64,000 nucleotides of DNA. It comes from Ovis canadensis. Its lineage: Eukaryota > Chordata > Mammalia > Artiodactyla > Bovidae. Positions 44,762 through 55,839 of this stretch are shown here, one piece after another. The position numbers and the translations under genes were made by a program. The DNA lies in NCBI RefSeq assembly GCF_042477335.2, contig NC_091257.1, positions 44,300,501 through 44,364,500 of the forward strand, in the 5' to 3' direction. The notes under the pieces are model-generated. The model did no database searches and was not told the DNA's origin. It worked only from the letters and a program-made list of their open reading frames with translations. Positions within the stretch are counted from its first letter, which is position 1. Each line of letters starts with the position of its first letter.

Positions 44762-45235
44762 TTTTTCATTAAACTTTTTATTTTGAGAGAACTGTAGATT
44801 CACATGGGGTTCTAAGAAACAACACAGAGCTCCCTAGTTTCCCCAGATGGCAACATCGTGGGAAATTCTAGGGTCACTGCCCAACCAGGGGATGACACTG
44901 ATACAGAATATCTCATCACCAACAGATCCCTCCTGCTGGCCTTGTAACATCCTCCCCCACTCCCCTCCTCCTTGGCAATCCCTGTTCAGTCCTCAAGGTT
45001 TGTAATTTTGCCAATTCAAGAATGTTACATAAACAGGACCATACAATATACAACCTTTTGGGACTGGCTTTTTTTTTCACCCAACATAATTCCCTGAAAA
45101 TTCATCTAGTCGATCCAAAAATTTATTTCTTAAGTCACATGAAATCAATCTCTTACACAACACCAAACCTACACCCTTCAGCAGGGGACAGGCACCCTGT
45201 CTGGGAAGATTTCTAGCCTGTGGAATCTCAAACGG
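44762..45235 (-). repeat. Old L1 (L1M-type) 3' region, antisense
   Basis: gagagaactgtagattcaca, agctccctagtttccccaga and ggcaatccctgttcagtcct follow the reverse L1M 3' end. It may overlap the 3' UTR of ACBD7. Confidence 0.65.
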
Positions 45236-46097
45236 ATGTTAGGACTCTGAAAATGAGACCACCTTCTTTCAGAGAGCCTGTGGACAGCCAAGTGAGACTG
45301 CAAACTGGTCCAACAGACACTCCAGATTCTGCATTTTCACTCTGATAAAGCTGGACTTCAGAGGCATAGTGTACAGTCTGTCATCACCAGCTACTGCATT
45401 TCAGCCTGATGTTTTTGTCTTAAGCATAGAAACTTGAATAGTTGATAGCCCATGATAGCTTTTCTTCTTTCTTTGAAGAGCTTGAGACAGACTCATAAGG
45501 TTTGTGTTGCTTGCTATCAGCTTTTATATAGTACACACTTTAAAATGAAGGTAGGAAAATTATAGGTACCTCATTCAACTCCTACCCCCTGAGATCGACA
45601 TTTTCCCCTTACCCTAGAGATCAGCTTTGGCAAAGCTTCAGTAACTTGCCTTGGTTACCTATAAAGCAGTCACTGAAGGGAGCCTGGAGCAGGTGTGTCT
45701 GTATTGCCGAGGTTCCACCTTGGTGTGAACCCCAAAGCTACACAGTGAAACAAAGACCCTTGTGATTAGTTCTAATAAACTGTGCTGATTATACCAGTAA
45801 GACCAGTTCACTGCAGAAAAAACAGAGGAGTCAAAAGAACAGGCAATGATTAATGTCTTTATGTACACACTACCAGAGCAACACTTTAAAAAGAACTCTT
45901 AAAAATTGCCTGGTTTTAGCAAGTAAAATTTCGTTAAACATGTAGTTTCAGCATACCTCTAATTCAGAATGACAAGTCATGTTACTAGCAAAAATATTGA
46001 TGATCCGTCAAGAGTTACAGTGCATTTCTCCCCTAAGTATTAGGTCACGATACCATTATGAAGGCTTCAGAAGGAAAATTCTCTCACAGGCTGAATT
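45236..46097. other. Likely 3' UTR / 3' flank of ACBD7
   Basis: Downstream of the ACBD7 stop on the minus strand. I cannot fix the polyadenylation site. No other coding sequence recognised. Confidence 0.4.
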
Positions 46098-46171
46098 CTA
46101 GATTCCGTATTTTTCTATTAGCTCTTTTGCTTTAGAAATATAGGCGATCATGGCATCTTCCTTTGATAATC
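46098..46171 (-). CDS. ACBD7: ACBD7 coding exon 4
   Basis: Reads (G)LSKEDAMIAYISKAKELIE then KYGI and TAG at 46098-46100. The acceptor on the minus strand is tttctag. Enters in phase 1, completing a Gly codon. Confidence 0.96.
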
Positions 46172-49100
46172 CTAGAAAGATACAAACAGGTTGACTCACC
46201 GCCTGATGCATGTGGAAATTAAGACGGTTCGTGTAACGTTTAAAAACTAACTACCTTTTTGAAGGTTCCAGGCTTCCCACTTAGCCTTTCCTTTTAGATC
46301 TAACAGTGCTGGACACTCTGCCAAAAGAGGGACAGATATATTCACGGGATTACTTGTTATTTTATGCTTCTACACTGTTCAACAAAGTGTACTGTTATTT
46401 TTTAATATGACAGCACAATACCAATATCTATGTCTCCAATTACAGACTGTTTGTAGAGTCCATAGAGCGCTTTTAATTCCTCATCATCTGGCCTGGTTTT
46501 CAGCTTCCTCACGTCTTTGGCCGCCTTGTCAAAATCAGCCTAAAACAAAAAGACAGTGCATTTGCTAACTTTTGGCAGGTTTATCTGCTTCAGGGGAACT
46601 TAGGACAGGAAGCTTTCAATCAGAAACGAACTATTACTGCTCTGGTTCCACCAGAATTATCCTTATTTTAATTTGTGGATACTTCCTCTGGTCCTTACCT
46701 GTTACATGGACAATGCACCTATGTATTTGATACAGAGAACAAACTAAAATTCTTAATATTTAAAATGTTTATCTAAATGTTTAAAAACTGAAGAATACAC
46801 AAATAAATGGAAAGATATTCCCTGTTCATGGATAGAAAAAATTAACAGTTAGTAAAATGTTCATCTTACCCAAAGTCATCAACAAATTCAATGCAGTTCA
46901 TTATCAAAATTCCCATGGCATTTTTCACAGAAAGAGAAAAAGCAATCCTAAAATGTGTATGGAACCATAAAAGCTAAAGCAATCTTGAGAAAGAAAAACA
47001 AAGCTGGAGGCATCACAATTCCTGATTTAAAATAATATTACAAGCTATATAGTGAGCAAAATATATAGTATGGTGCTGTATGGTACTGACATAAAAACAG
47101 ACACAAAGATCCATGGAACAGAGTCAAGAGCCCAGAAATAAACCCGTGCATATATGGTCCATTTGTTTATGACAAAGGAGCCAAGAATATACACTGCAGA
47201 AAGGGCAGTGTCTTCAGTCAACAATTCTGGGAAAACTGAATACACATGCAAGAAAAATCAGACTGGACTCCATCTTACACCACATACAAAAATCGAATCA
47301 AAATGAATTAAAGACTTGAACATGAGATTCAAAATTGTAAACTACTAGAAAAAGACAGAGAACGTTCCTTGACATCATTCTTAGCAATGATTTTTGGATG
47401 TGACACTGAAAGCAAAACTAGTTAAAAGGAAAATAAATACAAGAGACGACAGCAACCAAAAATGCTCCTGCACAGCAAAGGAAACCATCAACAAAACGAA
47501 AAGGCAGCCTACGGCACGGGACAAAATATTTGCAAACTGTATCTGATAAGGGGCTAATTTCCATATATATACAGAACTCATATGACTGAACAGCCACAAC
47601 AACTAAAAAAGCAAAACAAAACAATCTGATGTTAAAAGAGTCAGGAGATTTTTCCACAGAAGATATATAAGGACCTGAAATGATGTTCCACATCATTAAG
47701 CATCAGGAAAATGAAAATCAAAACAACAATGACATATAGCCTCATATCTGTAAGAATGGCTATGATCAAAAAGGCAAGAAATAACCAGCGTTGATGAGGA
47801 TGTGGCGAAAAGGGTACCCTATACACCACTGGTGGGAATGTAAATTGGTGCAGCCACTGTGGAAAACAGTGTGAAGCTTCCTCAGAAAAATTTTAAAAAG
47901 AACTACTATATGATCTCACAACCCACTTTGGAGTATTTATCCAAAGGAAATGAAATCAGTATCTTGAAGAGACATCTAAATATACTGAAATGTGTCAATA
48001 TTAATGGCCTCTATTGGTAAGTTTCCTGTTTTTTAAAAAATACCATCTATACTCTCCAAATTTCCCATAATGTGCACATATTGTGTCTATAATAAGGACA
48101 AAGTTAAAATGCTACATCACTGCCCTCAGCTTCCTAAGGGCAGGACAGGGAGAGACTGTCCAGGAGGTATAAGGATCCTTCCCTTCAGGGGTGGCAGGCA
48201 TCTCGGGTGTTCTATTTGCTGTGAAGTCCCATGCCATCTTCCAATGACAGCAACTCAAGTCCTTTTGGCAAACTAAGCCTTGATACGAATTCTAAGGCTT
48301 TTCAGAAACCATGCTAACTCCCTGCCTTCCAGGAAGGAGTTTTTGAAAGACTGTGCTTCATGTTTTGAAGGGTATGGAACCATCTGACAAGCTCATGAAA
48401 GCCTTGCTCAGTTCAGTTCAATCGCTCAGTCGTGTCCGACTCTTTGCGACCCCATGAATCGCAGCACGCCAGGCCTCCCTGTCCATCACCAACTCCTGGA
48501 GTCCACTCAGACTCACGTCCATCAAGTCAAAAGTGGAGCCCCTGACCATTTCCCAGGCAATTTCAGGGGTTCCCTCTCTACTCTCTCCCCAGGCAGAGAA
48601 GAAAAACCCATTCCAGAGCAGGGCCCAGGGCCGGTCTTTCTCTCCAGCATGCCCTTCCCTGGCACCCCAACGTGATACACATGTGTTTTACATGGCAGTT
48701 TCGATGTGCCTTCTCCCAGCCTAACCACGATGAGCTGTGGTGGGAAAAACATCGGGCTTGCATCAGCATCCTGGATTTTAATTCTAGCTTGGAGACACAC
48801 TGCCCTGGAACCCTGTGTAAGCAATGGAGAAATCTGGCTTCAGCTCAAAAAAAAAGGCATCAACCTCAGCCGGGAAGCGTGAGGATGAAACAAGAATAAG
48901 ACCGTAAATATTCTTGACTTCATTCTGTTGACTCTGCCGGCCCAGAGCTCACCACTTGTATCACACTATTGATTTAATATGTATTGAACACCTCTGAGGG
49001 GCCAGGCCTTGGGAGAGCAAACAGGGATGAACAGGGCAGCCAGCTTTCACAAAGCTCAGCGTCCTGTGGGAGATGAGTGGGTCACAGTGATTATGTGATA

Positions 49101-50996
49101 CTTGCTCAAGCAGAGGAGCAGCGGGTGCCCTGGGAGAAGGGAGCAGTCGAGAGGGTGGAAGGCACCTTCTCCGAGGAGATGATGCTTAGCTGAGCCTGGG
49201 GAGGGGTGAGTGCCTAGGGGATGGGCAGAGACAGGGAAGGGGGTTCTAGGCAGCCCCAACAGTATCTATTAGGGCTCAGCACAAGGGCTGGTGGGAATGT
49301 ATTTGTTCCCCCCAAGTATTCAGAACAGAGGATAGGCACAAACGTTCATTTCAGTAGCAAGAGCCTTGCCTTACAGAGTGCTGGCAGGTGGTAGGAGCCC
49401 ATCTGAGCCCTGTACCTCCCTGTTGAATACATGAATGAAAAGTGAGTAGATATTAGGAGAGTCTGAAATTATCATAGGTGAGAAACAGATTTTTCTTTTT
49501 CTTTTAATCTTTGGCCACACCTCACCACATGCAGGTTCTTAGTTCCCTGACCGAGGATGGAACCTACACCCCCTGCAATGGAAGCACAGAGTCTTAACCA
49601 CTGGACCACCAGGGAAATCCCAGAAACAGGGATTTAAAGGTACAGTCATTTACACTTAATTCCAAGCACTCTGGGCCAAAGGGAAAGTTGGATAATGCTG
49701 TCGTGCTGCTGCAGAGCTGGGCTCGCAGCTCTGGGTGAGGAATTTCAACCTCCGTTAAGCTCACTCTGCTGGAGTCGAGTCCTCAGCACCCTGTCTGAAA
49801 GCTGACCCACTGGATTTCCCGGGCGCCTGTGTCTGAAGGGTCTTCAAAACAACTCCCTTAAAACCTCTCCTTACACCCTCTCCCGTTCATGTTTTCACAA
49901 GGCCCCCCGACCCCGCCCTTGGTGTAGCAGTGATCCTGGTGTCACCGATGTCACATGGGGTGCACCCTGCCATGTACCCAATGCAGGCATTTAAACATTT
50001 TAAAGAATATTTAGTGGTGACAAAAAGCTCATAGTACCAAAAAAAAAAAAGAGAGAGAGCGAGAGCAAAATTATATAAAAAGCAGTGTGTGTATAAACAT
50101 ATATATTCACATATCACAAAGATGTCTCTCGAACACTTGAGAAAGTAACTTAGTGCTACTGTGGTTATCACTTGGGTGAAGGAATGCCTGATGTTTTACT
50201 TTATATTATGGGCTTCCCTGGTGAAGAATCCGCCTGGTTTCATATCTGGGTTGGGAAGATCCCCTTGAGAAAAGAATAGCTACCCACTCCAGTATTCTTG
50301 CCTCGAGAATTCCATGGACAGAAGAGCCTGGCGCGTCCATGGGTCAGAGTCGGACAGGCCTGAGAAACTGACACTTCCCCTTTTTTTCTTTTTTACTTCT
50401 TATTTGTTCCCTTTCCCCCAAATTTCCACCCTGAATATACATAGTTTTTCCTCCAAAGATCACAAGAACAGTATTTTAAGATTGTGATTTTTCCAGATCT
50501 CTGCACTTGCCTGGGAGAGCCCCAAGAGGTTCCAAGGAGCAAGGGGAGGCCGCAGCCGCTCACACCTCCCTCTCCAGGATGGGAAGAGAGCGCTGGGCAG
50601 GGCCCGCCGGGTCCGCCGGGTCCGCCGGGTCCGCCGGGAGCAGCCCCTCGCCCGCCCTCCCCGGGCCGGTGCCTAGTTTGCGTCTAACCAGTCCCCGGGG
50701 TTCACAAGAGTTGCTATAGGGAGCCCGGCACGCCGTCAACAGAGTGCACCGGTGCGGACTCCGCGCAATAAGGGGGCGCTGGGGATGGGGTGGGCGTGTC
50801 TCGGGGGTCCCCGCGGACAGCCACCGGGGACAAAGGCGACTGCCAGCAGCGGCCCGAAGCGGCGGGTCAGAGATGCGCCGCGCCCCCAGGGGGGCGTCAC
50901 GCCGGCCCCACGCCCCACTCGAGCGCTTTTCTCCGGGACGGACGCTCCTCCCCGCCCCTAGCAGCGGTAGCACACCCAGCTCACCTGCAGGGACAT
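46098..50996 (-). CDS. ACBD7: ACBD7, acyl-CoA-binding domain-containing protein 7 (complete, 4 exons, 88 aa)
   Basis: Coding exons on the minus strand are 50985-50996, 46422-46539, 46255-46317 and 46098-46171, all with GT/AG introns and matching phases. The product starts MSLQADFDKAAKDVRK and ends AKELIEKYGI, 88 residues, the same length as human ACBD7. It is a single acyl-CoA-binding (ACBP) fold of four helices. Visible binding-site elements are LYGLYKQ (helix 2, Tyr and Lys of the CoA/acyl pocket), LKGKAKWEAWN (Lys for the CoA phosphate) and AYISKAKEL (helix 4 Tyr). A small cytosolic protein that binds long-chain acyl-CoA. Residues 35-52 correspond to the octadecaneuropeptide region of its paralogue DBI. 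No frameshift or stop. Transcribed convergently with the OLAH-like pseudogene. Certain from sequence match and intact splicing. Confidence 0.96.
46255..46317 (-). CDS. ACBD7: ACBD7 coding exon 3
   Basis: Encodes (E)CPALLDLKGKAKWEAWNLQ and K, 63 bases. Acceptor ttggcag and donor gtagtt on the minus strand. Confidence 0.96.
46422..46539 (-). CDS. ACBD7: ACBD7 coding exon 2
   Basis: Encodes ADFDKAAKDVRKLKTRPDDE and on to VIGDIDI, 39 codons plus one base. Acceptor tgttttag, donor gtattg. Confidence 0.96.
46790..47975 (+). repeat. L1 ORF2 3' half, sense, in ACBD7 intron 1
   Basis: gaatacacaaataaatggaa, cataaaaacagacacaaaga and ggaatgtaaattggtgcagc follow L1 ORF2. Opposite in direction to ACBD7. 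Many stops. Confidence 0.88.
47976..48407. other. No gene seen (ACBD7 intron 1)
   Basis: Unique sequence. Confidence 0.5.
48408..48524 (-). repeat. BovB 3' terminus, antisense
   Basis: gttcagttcaatcgctcagt to cactcagactcacgtccatc. Confidence 0.9.
48525..49489. other. ACBD7 intron 1; L2-like patch, no exon seen
   Basis: 48,970-49,090 (gtattgaacacctctgaggg, ccaggccttgggagagcaaa) resembles an L2 3' end. The rest is unique. Open frames on both strands lack domain support. Confidence 0.5.
49490..49621 (-). repeat. tRNA-Glu SINE, antisense
   Basis: tggccacacctcaccacatg to ggaccaccagggaaatccc. Confidence 0.9.
49622..50209. other. ACBD7 intron 1; A-rich (GA)n tract, no exon seen
   Basis: A run plus gagagagagcgagagc at about 50,040-50,066. 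No other feature. Confidence 0.5.
50210..50374 (+). repeat. Bov-tA SINE, sense, internally deleted
   Basis: gggcttccctggtgaagaat lacks the middle of the head. Ends gagaaactgacac. Confidence 0.88.
50607..50640. repeat. GTCCGCCGG minisatellite in the ACBD7 CpG island
   Basis: About three and a half direct copies of the 9-base unit gtccgccgg, followed by a diverged copy. Lies in intron 1, about 345-390 bases downstream of the start codon. Confidence 0.9.
50985..50996 (-). CDS. ACBD7: ACBD7 coding exon 1 (four codons)
   Basis: ATG at 50996-50994, then TCC CTG CAG and donor gtgagc: M-S-L-Q. This four-codon start exon ends in phase 0, exactly what exon 2 needs, and lies in the middle of a CpG island. 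Too short to be found by open-frame length. Confidence 0.9.
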
Positions 50997-51130
50997 GGCG
51001 GCTAAACCTGGACGATGCCTGTCTCCAAGCGCCGGGTTCCCGGGACCCCGCGCCCAGCGGCTCCTTAAAGGGCAGCGCGCCTCCGCCCGCCGGCTCCCGT
51101 TGGGCGCGCTCCCGGGCCCGGCCTATGCCC

Positions 51131-51135
51131 ATTGG
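51131..51135 (-). promoter_or_regulatory. ACBD7: CCAAT box upstream of ACBD7
   Basis: Plus-strand attgg (CCAAT on the ACBD7 strand, in gaccaatggg context), about 135 bases upstream of the ATG. Typical NF-Y spacing for a TATA-less promoter; function inferred. Confidence 0.6.
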
Positions 51136-51230
51136 TCGCTGGCCCGCGAGGGCGAGGCTGGGCGGTGAGTGACACCCTCCGGGCGCGCTGAGCCGCGCTC
51201 TTCTCCCAGCCCAAGCCCTACAGAGAGTTG

Positions 51231-52067
51231 TGCGCTGCCAGGGGTTGCAACTGGCAAGGCGCAGGGAAGAGAATATAAATGAGCTCCTCTCTGCCCCTGA
51301 CTCGCTGTATTCATTCTCTAGAAGTTGTTTGCAGGAAGTCCTGAGAGGTCTCTCCAGGGCACTGACCTCACTTGGGATTCCTTTTGATATATACCTCTGT
51401 CCTCTGCATGATTCTAAGAACTTAGATGGCAGACAGCATTTATCTGATGTCTCTGTCTCCCGACCCGTCTTTAGGCACAGCCCATCAGGAATGAAAAGAG
51501 GTAGTTTGCCTCTTTTCTCCTCGTTATAAAAGGAGAGCCACTTATATTCGGAACACGCTCTGCAGTTATCCCAATTGGATTTCAATTAGGGAAAAAAAAA
51601 AAAAAAAAAGCACAGGACTCTTCAACATGACCCCATTCTCCAGGGGAACAAACCCAGTGTCACTCGTCTGCAGACACAGAACGGGGTTGTAATTCACATC
51701 TGATTAAATTTTCGAAGAACTGGAACTGCATTTTCTGGTCATCTGAGGAGTTCATTACATGGAAGTCTTCGTGGAGCAAAGTGATTGGAAGAAAGGGCAA
51801 ACTCAGTTTTAAGAAAGCTATTGATTTGAAATGTCTAACAATGTAACAAGATACAGGAGTTCAAGGGCCTAAAACGGTTTGCCTTGTTTTTGCATAAGAA
51901 ACATTTTACCTTGTTTTTGCATAAGATTACACTTAAAAATTATTTGCTACATCTTCATGTAAATCCCTTGGTTTTTTATTTTCTCCTCAAAACTATTTTC
52001 ATGGTGAAATCAATGAGTTTCCAAATAAGGGACAAAAAGCAAATTTTAGAACAATATACAGAAAGGA
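51231..52067. other. No gene seen (upstream of ACBD7)
   Basis: GC falls quickly. An 18-base A run is at about 51,592-51,609. No coding signal. Confidence 0.5.
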
Positions 52068-52215
52068 GAATTCCCTGGTGGTCTCGTAGTTAGGGCTCTG
52101 CGCTTTCACTGCTGAGGGCCAGATTGGATCCCTGGTTGGGGAACTAAGATTCCACAAGCCATGTGGTGTGCACCGCCCCCCCCCCCCAAAAAAAAAGAAA
52201 AGAAAAAAGAAAAAG
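52068..52215 (+). repeat. tRNA-Glu SINE, sense, with C- and A-rich tail
   Basis: gaattccctggtggtctcgt to gccatgtggtgtgcaccg, then a run of about 13 C and an A-rich tail. Confidence 0.88.
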
Positions 52216-52894
52216 AAATTGTTTTTTCTGTACTGGGCAGAACTTTTTTCAAAATTTCCCAGTGATGAGAAGCACGCTAAAAGGCACAATGAAAATAGCA
52301 GCTGAAGAAGAGCAAGTGCTCTGTCTGCTGGGGAAAACCCTCTTTATCAGGGTGTGTGAGTTGGGAAATACTGCAGTGAGCTCTGGCATCGCTGTGCATC
52401 TGCAGCTGAGACATTTTGATATAGTCATTATAAAAACTCAGGAGGAAAAGAGAGGGAAGATACACTGTGCTCCATTTTATTCTCTAAGTCTAGAATGTTA
52501 TTTTAAGCACTCTTTTCAAGACATGTTCTTCTCTTGAGTTGCCATCCTCCTACTGGTTGCCAGAGCCATGACTGGCCTGTCTCAAGGAGCAAAAAGAAAC
52601 AACAGAAACATCAATGTCCCCTGTTCAGTGATCATAATTTACTGCGTACAATGAAAACTCAGTTTTGTGGAACCCTTAGGGAGTCAGTCAAGCTGGACAA
52701 TAAAGATTTTTATTTTCATTATTATTAAATATTGGTTATAAACCAGTATGCATACATACACATGTATTTTTTAAAATAAACCGCACATTTATGAACATAC
52801 CACCAATTTATGAAATAGAACCTTCCCCTTTACCTCTGTGACTCTCCTGGTTCCAGTCCATCCTATCCTCCTTATTCTCTCACGCTTTCATTCA
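52216..52894. other. No gene seen
   Basis: Unique sequence. The 124-codon plus frame at 52,163-52,537 begins inside the SINE and is rejected. Confidence 0.5.
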
Positions 52895-53133
52895 TCTAAT
52901 CAAACAGTTATTGAGTGCCAACATGAGCCAGGCACCCTTCTAGGTTTTTGAGAAACATCAGTCAGCAAAACAAACAAGAATCCCTATCCTTGTGTTACAT
53001 TTTGGTAGGGGATGACAGATAATAAACATATAAAAAAAGCAAATTATACAATCTATTGAAAGATGTTAGGTGATAGGTGCTATTTTCTTTTGCAAAGATT
53101 TTCTTGACTTGGACCAGTTTTAAAGTCTTTATT

Positions 53134-53458
53134 GGGCTTCCTTAGTGGTCCAGTGGTTAAGAATCTGCCTGCCAATGCAGGGGACACAGGTATGCCCTAG
53201 TCCAGGAACTAGATCCCACATGCTGCGGAGTAATTAAGCCCATGCACCACCACTACTGAGCCTGCACTTTAGACCCCGCGAGTTGCAACTACTGAAACCC
53301 AAGTGCCTCGGTCCGGTGCACTGAAACAAGAGAAGCCACTGCAATGAGAAGCCTGTGCACTGCAACCAAGCGTAGCCCTTGCTCACCACAACTAAAGCTC
53401 TCATGCAGTAGTGAAGACCCACCACAGCCCAAAATAAAAATAAACATTAAAAAATAAA
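53134..53458 (+). repeat. ART-type tRNA SINE, sense
   Basis: ttgggcttccttagtggtcc, long ART middle, then aaataaaaataaac tail. Confidence 0.88.
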
Positions 53459-53459
53459 A

Positions 53460-53615
53460 TCTTTATTGAATTTGTTACAGTATTGCTTCCATCTTATGAT
53501 GTTCTGGGGTTTTGGCCATGAGGCATGTGGGATCTTAGCTCTCTGACCAAGGATCGAAACTGCGCCGCCTGCATTGGGATGTGAAGTCCCAACCACTGGA
53601 CCGCCAGGGAAGCCC
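53460..53615 (-). repeat. tRNA-Glu SINE, antisense
   Basis: Its tail abuts the tail of the preceding sense SINE. Ends gaccgccagggaagcccc. Confidence 0.88.
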
Positions 53616-54351
53616 CTGATGGGTGCCGTTTTCAAAAAGAGCAGAGCGAAGAGATGGAGAATCTTGTGCATGTGGAGTGAGGAGGTGACTTGCCGTTATA
53701 AACATGGTCATCAGGATGGGTCTCTTGGGAAGATGACATTTGAGTAAAAGTTGAAGGAGGTGAGGAAGTGGCCTGGAAGATCCCTGGGGAAGAGATTCCC
53801 TTGCAAAAACAGCATCCAGCACAAAGGTACTCAGAAATGAGCTTCCTGGCAGGTGTGATATGCCAACGGGGCTGGAGCAGAGTAGCAAGAGAAGAGGTCA
53901 GACGATAGGAGATGGAGACCTAATCACACAACACCTTGCCTGAAGGCATTTGGATTCAAGGGGGAGTCAAACAGAACCACTGAGGGTTCTGAGTGAGGAC
54001 TGACATGATCTGACTATATTTATTTATTGTTTTCTAAAGAATCTCTTCTGTTACTATGACTACAAAAAACAACATTGGAAGCAAGAGTCTTACCGTAATA
54101 ATAAATCCAGGGGAGAACTTAATGGGTGTCTCCAACTCAGGTGGCAGCAGTGGAGGCGGTGAGATGTTCAGATTCTGCATTTATTCTGAAGGTAAAGTCA
54201 ACAGGAGTCCCTGATAGATTCTATATTGGTATGAAAGAAAGAGAGGAGTCAGGACAGCTCTGAGATGTTTGCCTTGAGTAACTGGAAGGACTATAGGTGG
54301 AGTTGGCCTGATGGGGTGGCAAAGATCAGAGAGTGCCTTAGACAGCAAGAT

Positions 54352-54645
54352 CAAACCAGTCAAATCCCAAAGGGAATCAACCCTGAATATTCATTGTAAG
54401 GACTGTTGCTAAAGCTGAAGCTCCAATACTTTCCCCACCTGATGCAAAGAGCTGACTCATTGGAAAAGACCCTGATGCTGGGAAAGATTGAAGGCAAAAG
54501 GAAAAGAGGATGAGATGGTTGGATAGCATCACCGGTTCAGCAGACATGAACTTGGGCAAACTCCGGGAGATAGTGAGGGACAGGGAGGCCTGGCGTGCTG
54601 CAGTCCATGGGGTTGCAAACAGTCAGACATGACTCAGCAGCCGAA
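54352..54645 (+). repeat. BovB 3' end, sense
   Basis: tcaaatcccaaagggaatca to cagcagccgaacaacagcaa. Confidence 0.9.
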
Positions 54646-54996
54646 CAACAGCAACAAACATCAGAAGTTCCACTGTGGACATGCTGCATTTGAGATATCA
54701 GACATCCAAGTGGAAATGTGAAATGGGCAGTTAGATATTCAAGTCTCGATTGGTCTGGGTATATAGATCTGGAACTCAAAGGTTCAACTTCTGAAACGAG
54801 ATAGGATGGCCCTAGAAACTCAGTGTGTATGGAGGAGAGATGGAAACAGAACTGAAGAGTGAGCCATGGGAAATTTCAACACTAAATATTTGGGGAGAAG
54901 AGCACGAAGGAGACAGAAAAGTGATCACTGAGGTGAGAGAAAAACCAAGAGAATGCAGTGTTGAGAAAACATCATTAGTGAGAAAGTATGTTTCGT

Positions 54997-55110
54997 TGTT
55001 GTTGTTCAGTCACTAAGTCAAGTCCAACTCTTTGCAATAGCATGGACTGCAGCATGCCAGGTTTCCCAGTCCCTCACCATCGCCTGGAGTTTGCCCAAGT
55101 TCATGTCCAA
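54997..55110 (-). repeat. BovB 3' terminus, antisense
   Basis: gttgttgttcagtcactaag to gtttgcccaagttcatgtcc. With the sense copy at 54,352 it forms an inverted pair. Confidence 0.88.
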
Positions 55111-55263
55111 AGTATGTTAGGTTAGATGAAGACTGAGAATTAGCTATTGGATTTAGGTCATTCTCCAGATCACTGACTGATGACTTGAAGGGAAGTTTTA
55201 AAGCAGTCATGGGTGTGGGGGCTGGGGGAACAAGCCTGATTAGGGTGGGTTTAAGAGAAATCA

Positions 55264-55478
55264 TGGGCTTCCCTGGTGGCTCAGAGGGTAAAGCATCTGC
55301 CTGCAGTGCGGGAGACCCGGGTTCAATCCCTATGTTGGGAAGATCCCCTGGAGAAGGAAATGGCAACCCACTCCAGTACTCTGGCCTGGAAAATTCCATG
55401 GAGAGAGGAGCCTGGTAAGATATAGTCCATGGGGTCCTGAAGAGCTGGACACGACTGAGTGACTTCACTTTCACTTAA
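55264..55478 (+). repeat. Bov-tA SINE, sense
   Basis: gggcttccctggtggctcag to cgactgagtgacttcacttt. Confidence 0.94.
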
Positions 55479-55839
55479 GAGAAATCATGAGAGATAACAT
55501 ATTAAGTTTCTGGGGCTCTGCATTTGTTTATCCCCCCACCGACATCACATTGTCTTAATTATTAAAGCCTCCTAATTTTGTTCTTCAGGAAGGCCTGTCC
55601 TTGGCACCTTGCTCTTCTATATAAATTTTAATATCCATGAGTTGAGTTCCATAGAAGATTCTTGAATTTCTCTTGTCATTGCATGGAAATTATAGCACAT
55701 ACAACAAGCTGGGGAAGCATCCTCTCGTTTTTGTATTCTGGAAGAAATCAAGTAGAATGGGGAAAAAATGACAAACGAGAGGTTGCCCAGCCATCAGTGA
55801 TTTGCGCTGACCTTGTTCTTGCTGTCTCCCTCACTGTCC

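Larger units (their letters stand above)
50500..51230 (-). promoter_or_regulatory. ACBD7: CpG island and presumed ACBD7 promoter
   Basis: Dense CpG dinucleotides and very high GC, centred on the four-codon first exon. It holds a GC-box-like ccccgcccct at 50,950-50,959, an inverted CCAAT box upstream of the start, and a short tandem array of gggtccgcc units at about 50,607-50,640. No TATA box is evident, as usual for island promoters of broadly expressed genes. The long minus-strand open frame through here reflects the scarcity of stop codons in GC-rich sequence. Confidence 0.85.
52895..54010 (+). repeat. L2 LINE, sense, split by a SINE pair
   Basis: Left part 52,895-53,090 (gttattgagtgccaacatga, caggcacccttctagg) and right part 53,620-54,010 (ggtgacttgccgttataaac type) follow L2 wording. 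SINEs at 53,134-53,458 and 53,460-53,615 separate them. Confidence 0.65.

Noticed and set aside
50560-51585. 341-codon minus-strand open frame over the ACBD7 CpG island
   Set aside because: GC-rich sequence lacks stop codons by composition. There is no known domain, and the true ACBD7 exon lies inside it in a splice-supported frame.
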